Source of the DNA: Lichenibacterium dinghuense
GTDB taxonomy: Bacteria; Pseudomonadota; Alphaproteobacteria; Rhizobiales; Beijerinckiaceae
Assembly: GCF_021730615.1 (NCBI RefSeq)
Contig: NZ_JAJLMN010000001.1
Coordinates: 3,917,501-3,981,500 of the forward strand
Length of the DNA: 64,000 bases
Direction of reading: 5' to 3'
The notes under the pieces: generated by a model
What the model saw: only the letters and a program-made list of their open reading frames with translations
The model's database searches: none
Told to the model about the DNA's origin: nothing
Shown here: in pieces, positions 58,014 through 64,000 of the stretch
Layout of the letters: each line of letters starts with the position of its first letter
How positions within the stretch are numbered: position 1 is the stretch's first letter
Translations under genes and position numbers: made by a program

Positions 58014-59711
58014 TCAGTGCGCGTGGGCACCGGCCGCGCCAATCCCGGTCTCGGAGCGGACGAACTGCGCCTCGAACAGGGCGCGCTCGCGCTGGGCGCG
58101 GCGGCTGTTGTCCATCTTGGACACGACGTAGATGCCCAGGAAGGCCAGCGGCATCGAGAACAGCGCCGGGCTGCTGTAGGGGAACAGCGCCGCGCTGTTG
58201 TGGAACACGTCGACCCAGACGCCCTTGCTGAGGACGACCATGACGACGGCGGTGACGAGGCCGAGGAGACCGCCCGCGACGGCGCCGTTGGTCGTCGTGC
58301 CGCGCCACATCAGCGACATCAGCAGGACGGGGAAGTTGCAGCTCGCCGCGACCGCGAAGGCGAGGCCCACCATGAAGGCGACGTTGATGGTCTCGAACAC
58401 GTACCCGAGCGCGATGGCGATCAGCCCGATGACCACCGCGGTCACTTTGGAGATCAGCACCTCGCGGCCCTCGTTCGACCGCCCGCGGGCGATCACGTTG
58501 GCGTAGAGGTCGTGGCTCACCGCGCTGGCGGCGGCCAGCGTCAGACCCGCCACGACGGCGAGGATGGTCGCGAAGGCCACGGCCGCGATGAAGCCGTAGA
58601 ACAGCGAGCCGCCGACCGCCTTGGACAGCGCCAGCGCCGGCATGTTGCCGCCGCCGATGAGGCCGGTGAGCTTGTCGTAGGAGCCGTCGGGCTTGATCGT
58701 GTAGTAGGACGAGTCCGGCATCAGGAAGCAGATGGCGCCGAAGCCGATGATGAAGGTGAGGATGTAGAAGTAACCGATCAGGCCCGTGGCGAAGAACACG
58801 GACTTGCGAGCATCCTTCGCGTCCGAGACGGTGAAGAACCGCATCAGGATGTGGGGCAGGCCGGCGGTGCCGAACATCAGCGCGAGGCCGAGCGAGATGG
58901 TCGACACGGGGTCGGCCACGAAGCCGCCGGGGCCGAGGATGGCGGCGCCCTTGGGCTGGATCTTCACCGCGTCGGCCATCATGGCGTTGGGGTTGAAGCC
59001 GTAATGGAACAGCACGGCCAGCGCCATGACGGTCGCGCCGAAGAGCAGCAGGCACGCCTTGATGACCTGCACCGACGTGGTCGCCTTCATGCCGCCGAAG
59101 GCCACGTAGACGATCATCAGCACGCCGACGATCGCCACGGCGTAGCCGTAGGGCAGGCCGAACAGCAGCTTGATGAGCGAGCCCGCGCCGACCATCTGGG
59201 CGATCAGGTAGAAGGCCACGACCGTGAGGGTGCCGACGGCCGACAGCACGCGGATCGCGGTCTGGTCGAGGCGGAAGGACGCGACGTCGGCGAAGGTGAA
59301 CTTGCCGAGGTTGCGCAGGCGCTCCGCGATCAGGAACAGCACGATCGGCCAGCCGACCAGGAAGCCGACCGAGTAGATCAGCCCGTCGAAGCCCGACGTG
59401 AAGACCAGGGCCGAGATGCCGAGGAAAGACGCGGCCGACATGTAGTCGCCCGCGATGGCCAGCGCGTTCTTGCCCGGCGATATGCCGCCGCCCGCGGCGT
59501 AGAAGTCGGCCGCCGTCTTGGTGCTCATGGCGGCGCGATAGGTGATGCCGAGCGTCAGCAGCACGAACAGCAGGAAGATGACGATCGCCGGCCAGTTGGT
59601 GGCGCTCTGCACGGTCTGGCCGAGGTCGGGGCCGGCCGCGACGGCCGCGGTGGCGGCCGTGAGAGCGACGGCGGCCGAGGCGACCGCGAGGGAGCGGGAC
59701 GGCCGCATCAC
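58014..59711 (-). CDS. actP: Cation/acetate symporter ActP
   Basis: 565 residues, a sodium:solute symporter with about 13 helices after an N-terminal signal-like stretch. [28 protein letters not shown] is split over the conserved SSS signature; [34 protein letters not shown] is characteristic of ActP. It imports acetate and related short-chain acids (and glycolate). Its start overlaps the stop of the DUF485 gene by 4 bp, the classic yjcH-actP pair. The acs gene is not in the window. Confidence 0.94.
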   Translation of the reverse strand: MMRPSRSLAVASAAVALTAATAAVAAGPDLGQTVQSATNWPAIVIFLLFVLLTLGITYRAAMSTKTAADFYAAGGGISPGKNALAIAGDYMSAASFLGISALVFTSGFDGLIYSVGFLVGWPIVLFLIAERLRNLGKFTFADVASFRLDQTAIRVLSAVGTLTVVAFYLIAQMVGAGSLIKLLFGLPYGYAVAIVGVLMIVYVAFGGMKATTSVQVIKACLLLFGATVMALAVLFHYGFNPNAMMADAVKIQPKGAAILGPGGFVADPVSTISLGLALMFGTAGLPHILMRFFTVSDAKDARKSVFFATGLIGYFYILTFIIGFGAICFLMPDSSYYTIKPDGSYDKLTGLIGGGNMPALALSKAVGGSLFYGFIAAVAFATILAVVAGLTLAAASAVSHDLYANVIARGRSNEGREVLISKVTAVVIGLIAIALGYVFETINVAFMVGLAFAVAASCNFPVLLMSLMWRGTTTNGAVAGGLLGLVTAVVMVVLSKGVWVDVFHNSAALFPYSSPALFSMPLAFLGIYVVSKMDNSRRAQRERALFEAQFVRSETGIGAAGAHAH

Positions 59712-60034
59712 AGCGCGTCCCGGTTCAGCTGAGCGGTGAGCTCGTCGAAGCGGCCGTTGGCGCGCGACACGTAGATGCCGGTCAGCGCGAAGGCGAAGAC
59801 GATGGTGAAGACGCCGAGCACGATCCCCCAGGAGATCGACGAGCCGGCGATGGTCGCGGCCATGAAGCTCTTGCCGAAGGCCGCCAGGAAGATGAAGGCC
59901 AGGTAGACCGCGAGCATGACGATCGACATCGTCCAGCCGAAGCTCGTGCGCTCCTTCACCAAAGTCTGGAAGGTCGGATCGCGTATGATCCGCCCTGTCT
60001 CGTCTATCGTCGCTGTGCTCTGCCTGTCGAGCAT
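59708..60034 (-). CDS. DUF485 membrane protein (YjcH-like)
   Basis: 108 residues, two transmembrane helices ([19 protein letters not shown] and [22 protein letters not shown] in part), with the DUF485 segments [16 protein letters not shown] and [16 protein letters not shown]. It is always found with ActP and may assist its assembly. I take the ATG at 60034, preceded by GGGAGGGG; the open frame upstream is non-conserved. Confidence 0.92.
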   Translation of the reverse strand: MLDRQSTATIDETGRIIRDPTFQTLVKERTSFGWTMSIVMLAVYLAFIFLAAFGKSFMAATIAGSSISWGIVLGVFTIVFAFALTGIYVSRANGRFDELTAQLNRDAL

Positions 60035-60380
60035 GAGGCCCCTCCCGCCGTGATGTCCGTCATCGGGGGATGGCTGAGCCGGGGCGCGCCGTTGTCCGGC
60101 GTCCGATCCGCGAGGCTCCGGGAGGGGCGGGCGCCGAGCCCGTGGCTGCGCCGATCCCGACCGCGGAGCGCATCGGGGATCTGCCCGCGCTTCCATCCCT
60201 GTGTTTGATCGACCGATCCGGGGCGGAACCGCCACCCGATCGGATGCCGTCACGGTATGAGAACCATTGTCATTTCGCAAGTCTGATATGCGTTAACCAC
60301 ATCTGCGCCGATGCCTGGGCCAAAGGTGGATAAATCCTAAATTGTCCCCCCGCGGGGTCGTCCCGCTTCGGAGCGCGGAC
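60035..60380. other. 346-bp divergent intergenic region
   Basis: Lies between the DUF485-actP operon (leftward) and the Gly/Tyr-rich secreted protein (rightward). The right third (about 60255-60345) is strikingly AT-richer than its surroundings (GAGAACCATTGTCATTTCGC, GATATGCGTTAACC, GGATAAATCCTAAATTG), so promoters are likely there, but no pair with proper spacing is convincing. No gene seen. Confidence 0.5.
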
Positions 60381-61247
60381 ATGCACGCCAGAACCTTCGA
60401 CAGCGTCGTTCTGGCGCTCGTCCTGTCGACCCTGCCGACGTGGGACGCCTGGGCGGGGGGAGCCGGCGGCCATGGCGGCGGCGCGTTCCGGCCGATGGGG
60501 GGCGTCCGCGGCGGCTTCGGAGGCCACCCCGGCTTCGGCGGCGGATTCCGCGCGGGTGGCGGTCGCTTCGGCGGCGGACGCGGCCTGCCCCCGGTCTCGG
60601 GCGTGATCCACGAGGGCGCGGGCGGCCGCCCCTACTTCTCCGCCTACGGCCACACGAATACGGGAGCCCGCCTCGGCGGCTTCGCCCGAGGCGGCGTCCC
60701 GGACTTCGGGCGCGGCCTCGCGCCGCTGACGGTCGGCGGTGCCGTGTCCTACGGTCACGTCCGCACCGGCCTGCGCTACGGCGCGGTCCGGCGCTTTGAA
60801 GGGGTGGGCGCGGGACGCCGGCGCTTCGCCGCCGGCCGCGGCTTCGTCGGCGGTTTCGGCGGGGGCCTCGGCTACGGCGGATACGGCGGCTACGGCGCGC
60901 CGGGCACCTACGGCGATGCCGGCGTCTACGGGGGGCAGGGGACCTACGGCCAGTCCGGAACCTACGGCGGGCAGGGCACCTACGGGACGCAGAGCCTGTA
61001 CGGCAACGGCGGCGGGGTGGCCTACCGCTCCGAGACGCCCCTCGCCGCCCGCTTCGCCGAGCCGCCGCTCGGCCCGAGCCCCTACGCGCCCTACAGCCCG
61101 GACGACCGCTACGCCTACGCGGCCTCCGCCGACGTCGGGCCGGGCGTGCGCGTCGTCAACGCCTATCGAGACGCGGCCGCCGGCTGCGCCTGCGGCGTCC
61201 GGCGCGAGCCGGTCGTGTACCGCTACGGGATCGGCACGGCCTATTGA
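60381..61247 (+). CDS. Secreted Gly/Tyr-rich repeat protein
   Basis: 288 residues with a Sec signal peptide (cleavage near AWAGG, about residue 26). The mature protein is rich in Gly, Phe, Arg and Tyr: an N-terminal GGFGG-type region, a middle part (VSGVIHEGAGGRPYFSAYG, LTVGGAVSYGHVRTGLRYGA) and six consecutive hexapeptides of the form G-T-Y-G-x-x (residues 175-210). The C-terminus has CACGVRREPVVYRYG, with one Cys pair. I choose the ATG at 60381, preceded by GGAG. Probably envelope or extracellular, perhaps adhesive or structural; function unknown. Confidence 0.72.
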   Translation: MHARTFDSVVLALVLSTLPTWDAWAGGAGGHGGGAFRPMGGVRGGFGGHPGFGGGFRAGGGRFGGGRGLPPVSGVIHEGAGGRPYFSAYGHTNTGARLGGFARGGVPDFGRGLAPLTVGGAVSYGHVRTGLRYGAVRRFEGVGAGRRRFAAGRGFVGGFGGGLGYGGYGGYGAPGTYGDAGVYGGQGTYGQSGTYGGQGTYGTQSLYGNGGGVAYRSETPLAARFAEPPLGPSPYAPYSPDDRYAYAASADVGPGVRVVNAYRDAAAGCACGVRREPVVYRYGIGTAY

Positions 61248-61312
61248 TCCCCCGCCCCGGCCGACGAGGCCGGGGGAGGGGTGGACGAGCCGGCGCCCGC
61301 ATCGCGGGGCGG

Positions 61313-62176
61313 TCAGGCAGAGGTCGTCCCGGTCGGCGCCTTCAGGCGCGCCACGGTCAGCGCCACCGCGCAGGCGATCGACACGTTGAGGCTCTTGATC
61401 GGGCCCGGCATGTCGAGCCGCGCGACGGCGTCGCAGCGCTCGCGCGTCAGGCGCCGCAACCCGTCGCCCTCCGAGCCGAGCACCAGCGCCAGGGGCCGCG
61501 GCAGCTCCATCGCCTCCAGCGACCCGTCGCCGTCCGAATCCAGCCCGACCCGCAGGAAGCCGCGCTCGCCGAGCTTGTCGAGCGTGCGGGCGAGGTTGAC
61601 CACCAGCGCCACGGGCACGTGTTCGAGCCCGCCGGACGCCGCCTTGGCGAGGGTGCCGCCGAGGTCGGGCGCGTGCCGGTCCTGCATCACGAGGGCGGAG
61701 ACGCCGAAGGCCGCGGCGGTGCGCAGGATGGCGCCGACGTTGTGGGGATCGGTGATCTGGTCGAGGATCAGCACGACGCCGTCGTCCGGCACGTCGTCGA
61801 GCGCGATGGGCTCGATCCGCCGCGCTTCCAGCAGCAGACCCTGGTGCACCGCGTCGCGCGGCAGCCGCGCCGAGATCGCCTCAGCGCACACGACCGTCAC
61901 GGGCACGCCGCGGTCGGCCGCCAGCTCCGCCACGCGTTCGGCGGCGCCCTCCGTCGCGGAGATCCGCAGCACCTTGCGCCGCAGCGAGCCCAGCGCCTCC
62001 ACCACGGCGTGGGTGCCCCACAGGTAGACGGTGTCGGGCGGCGGCGCGGGCGGGCGCCGGTCGCCGTCTCCCCCGCGCGGGGGCGGGCGGCGCGAGGCGC
62101 CGGAGCCGGGCGGGCGGGCGTCGGGTCGGCCGGTGCTCCGGGGCTTGCCGGGATGGTGGGGCTTCTTGGTCGACAA
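61313..62176 (-). CDS. rlmB: 23S rRNA (guanosine-2'-O-)-methyltransferase RlmB (TrmH family)
   Basis: About 287 residues. SPOUT-fold enzyme that methylates the ribose of G2251 in 23S rRNA. An N-terminal basic, Pro/Arg-rich tail (about 45 residues) is followed by the substrate-binding domain (VYLWGTHAVVEAL) and the catalytic domain with the three TrmH motifs: ILDQITDPHNVGAILRTAAA, LVLGSEGDGLRRLTRE and IKSLNVSIACAVAL. The start is probably the TTG at 62176 (MSTKKPHHPGKP); the open frame runs further upstream but into the MFS gene. No strong ribosome binding site is seen. Confidence 0.9.
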   Translation of the reverse strand: MSTKKPHHPGKPRSTGRPDARPPGSGASRRPPPRGGDGDRRPPAPPPDTVYLWGTHAVVEALGSLRRKVLRISATEGAAERVAELAADRGVPVTVVCAEAISARLPRDAVHQGLLLEARRIEPIALDDVPDDGVVLILDQITDPHNVGAILRTAAAFGVSALVMQDRHAPDLGGTLAKAASGGLEHVPVALVVNLARTLDKLGERGFLRVGLDSDGDGSLEAMELPRPLALVLGSEGDGLRRLTRERCDAVARLDMPGPIKSLNVSIACAVALTVARLKAPTGTTSA

Positions 62177-62214
62177 GTTGAGACTCGCGGCGCGGCCGGG
62201 CGCCGCGGGCCTCC

Positions 62215-63525
62215 CTATTCGGCCGGCACGGCCACGATGGCAACGCCGTCCCGCCGCGTTCCGGCGGCCAGCGCCACGAGGGCCACGACGAGGCACATGA
62301 CGCCGGCGGCGTAGAAGGCCGGCAGGTAGGTGCCGAGCCCCGTCCGCGCCGCGCCGGCCCCGTAGGTGGCGACGGCGGCGCCGAGCTGGTGGCCCGTGAA
62401 CACCCAGCCGAACACCAGCGGCCCCTTCTCGCGCCCGAAGCTCTTCGCGGCGAGGCGCACCGTGGGGGGCACGGTGGCGATCCAGTCGAGCCCGTAGAAC
62501 AGCGCGAAGATCGACAGGCCGTAGAGCGTGAAGGTGGAGTGGGGCAGCCACAGCAGCGACAGGCCGCGCAGCCCGTAATACCAGAACAGGAGCCAGCGGT
62601 TGTCGAACCGGTCGGACAGGTAGCCCGACGCCACCGTGCCGACGAAGTCGAAGATCCCCATCATGGCCAGCACCGAGGCGGCGTCGGTTTCGCCGAGCTG
62701 GAAGTCCGCGCAGAAGGAGATGAAGTGGGACTGGATCAGGCCGTTGGTGGACAGGCCGCAGATGAAGAAGGTGGCGAACAGCGCCCAGAAGGCCGGCACG
62801 CCGGCGGCCTCGCGCAGCGTCAGAACGGCCCGGCGCACCGGGCCGGGGCCGGCGGAGGCGGGCGCGGCCGCCAGGGGCGCCGCGCCGCGCGCCTCCTCGC
62901 CGTAGGCGCCGAGCCCGAGGTCCTCCGGCCGGTCGACCATGAACAGCGCCACCAGCGCCGCCACGGCCACGCAGGCCGCCACCGTGGGCACCACGGCGGC
63001 GCGCCACCCGACGTGGCTGACGAGCTGCGTCGCCAGCGGCAGGAAGGCGAGCTGGCCCGTCGCCGCGCTGGCGGTGAGCAGACCGAGCACGAGGCCGCGG
63101 CTCTTCGTGAACCAGCGGTTCGCCACCGTGGCGCCGAGCACCATGGCGGTGAGGCCGGTGCCGAGCCCGACCACGACGCCCCACAGGACGAGCAGCTGCC
63201 AGAAGGACGTCATGGCGGTCGCGAGCAGCAGCCCGGCCGAGATCAGCGCCACGGCGCAGACCACCACGGCGCGCAGGCCGAAGCGCAGGATGAAGGCGGC
63301 CGAGAAGGGCGCCATCAGGCCGAACAGCAGGATGCGCAGGGCCAGCGCCGAGGAGATCGTGGCGGTGGACCAGCCATATTCGGCGTGGAGCGGCAGGATC
63401 AGCGCGCCGGGCAGCCCCATGGCGCCCGCCGTGGTCAGCATGGCCAGGAAGGTCAGCGCGGCCACCACCCAGGCGTAGTGGATGCCGCGCCGGGCCAGGA
63501 TGGCGTTCAATCGTCGGGCCAGCAT
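62215..63525 (-). CDS. MFS transporter (oxalate/formate or monocarboxylate-like)
   Basis: 436 residues, 12 helices. GIHYAWVVAALTFLAMLTTAG, LPLHAEYGWSTATISSAL and NRWFTKSRGLVLGLLTASAATGQ place it in the OFA/monocarboxylate-porter-like MFS branch. The start at 63525 follows GGGGA. It begins 2 bp after the stop of the MarR gene, so it is cotranscribed with and probably regulated by that repressor. Substrate unknown. Confidence 0.88.
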   Translation of the reverse strand: MLARRLNAILARRGIHYAWVVAALTFLAMLTTAGAMGLPGALILPLHAEYGWSTATISSALALRILLFGLMAPFSAAFILRFGLRAVVVCAVALISAGLLLATAMTSFWQLLVLWGVVVGLGTGLTAMVLGATVANRWFTKSRGLVLGLLTASAATGQLAFLPLATQLVSHVGWRAAVVPTVAACVAVAALVALFMVDRPEDLGLGAYGEEARGAAPLAAAPASAGPGPVRRAVLTLREAAGVPAFWALFATFFICGLSTNGLIQSHFISFCADFQLGETDAASVLAMMGIFDFVGTVASGYLSDRFDNRWLLFWYYGLRGLSLLWLPHSTFTLYGLSIFALFYGLDWIATVPPTVRLAAKSFGREKGPLVFGWVFTGHQLGAAVATYGAGAARTGLGTYLPAFYAAGVMCLVVALVALAAGTRRDGVAIVAVPAE

Positions 63526-63527
63526 GG

Positions 63528-63980
63528 TCAATCCCCTTCCGTCGCGGCCGGCGCCGCTTCCGTGTGGCGCGCCAGGGCGAGGAGGCTCGCGCGGAGCGCC
63601 CGCGCCTCCTCGGTGCCGAAGCTGCGGTCGAACCGGTCCTGCGCGGCGCGCCACAGCGGCAGGCAGCGCTCGCGCTTGGCGCGGCCCTCCGCCGTCAGGG
63701 CGACGCGGCGCAGCCGCGCGTCGCGCGCGTCGGGCAGAACGGCCAGGAAGCCGTCGCGCTCCAGCGGGCGCAGGTTGTGGGCCAGCGTCGTGCGGTCGAG
63801 GCCGAGCAGGTCGGACAACTCCGTCATGCTGGGCGGCGCGTCCCCGCTCCACTTGGCGAGGTTGCCCAGCACGGCATATTGCGACACGGTCAGGCCCTCG
63901 GGGGCCAGGGCGGCGTCGTAGTCCTGGCTCAGGCGACGCGCCGCCATGCGGAGCGCCGAACAGGTGCATTGGATGTCCAT
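63528..63980 (-). CDS. MarR family transcriptional regulator
   Basis: 150 residues. Winged-helix dimer: LTVSQYAVLGNLAKW, SMTELSDLLGLDRTTLAHNLRPLERDGFL and the wing DARDARLRRVALTAEGR. The N-terminal DIQCTCSALRMAARRL has two cysteines (CTC), which recur in a MarR subgroup where they may sense oxidants. First gene of a two-gene operon with the MFS transporter. Its promoter lies at or beyond the right edge of the window. Confidence 0.92.
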   Translation of the reverse strand: MDIQCTCSALRMAARRLSQDYDAALAPEGLTVSQYAVLGNLAKWSGDAPPSMTELSDLLGLDRTTLAHNLRPLERDGFLAVLPDARDARLRRVALTAEGRAKRERCLPLWRAAQDRFDRSFGTEEARALRASLLALARHTEAAPAATEGD

Positions 63981-64000
63981 CGCCCCCCACCCCGCGCCGT

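Noticed and set aside
62177-63184. Long N-terminal extension of rlmB into the MFS gene (open frame of over 600 codons).
   Set aside because: The extension is the out-of-frame reading of the MFS gene on the same strand. RlmB proteins are about 250-290 residues.

Overview
The window is about 64 kb of very GC-rich chromosome (roughly 70 % GC by eye) from an alphaproteobacterium, most likely of the order Hyphomicrobiales (Rhizobiales). Supporting signs are an MmcB-type repair protein, a glnB-glnA pair behind a sigma-54 promoter, general-stress promoters of the EcfG type (GGAAC-N16-CGTT), an edd gene of the Entner-Doudoroff pathway, GTG and TTG starts, and ATGA-coupled operons. A relative of Beijerinckiaceae or Lichenibacterium is my guess only. 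Apart from one toxin-antitoxin module I see no transposase, integrase, plasmid function, rRNA operon or CRISPR array.

Layout. 0-12 kb: the end of an acetolactate-synthase-like gene, an esterase, edd (minus strand), a stress-controlled short-chain dehydrogenase, a PadR regulator with a palindromic operator, a poorly understood minus-strand group (DUF4239 membrane protein and two unknown proteins, one broken at a T9 run) facing a GH19 lysin, a 2-hydroxyacid dehydrogenase and a two-domain Inh-type protease inhibitor. 12.5-18.2 kb: a complete dipeptide/oligopeptide ABC importer, followed by a BrnT/BrnA module framed by a 44-bp duplication of the importer's last codons. 19-34.5 kb: small envelope proteins, mmcB, two stress proteins, a TSUP exporter, folP-folK, rdgB-hemW, a hybrid histidine kinase, a flavoprotein/ATP-grasp pair next to an Fsr-like exporter and a LysR regulator, a Dabb protein and a KgtP-like transporter. 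34.5-40 kb: yciF-like, hom, glpX, a DedA protein and a lipoprotein carboxylesterase.

40.2-47.2 kb holds the most remarkable content: a lanthipeptide-type RiPP locus. A 379-residue repetitive precursor carries 25 cysteines, and each can be paired with its own Thr or Ser 2-5 residues upstream; ring-forming segments are separated by about nine PMAQGG spacers. Downstream are an APH-fold kinase, a HopA1-like protein and a LanC cyclase with all zinc ligands, the three coupled by ATGA overlaps, then a cytoplasmic-looking subtilisin and a small protein that may be its separate propeptide or inhibitor. Kinase, lyase and cyclase would phosphorylate, eliminate and cyclise the Thr/Ser-Cys pairs; the subtilisin would cut the chain. 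No exporter is present.

47.2-64 kb is core metabolism and protein quality control: glnB-glnA, the NAD(P)HX repair enzyme nnr, tRNA-Leu(UAG), tig-clpP-clpX-lon (lon behind a heat-shock promoter), DUF485-actP for acetate uptake, a Gly/Tyr-repeat secreted protein, rlmB, and a MarR-MFS pair at the right edge.
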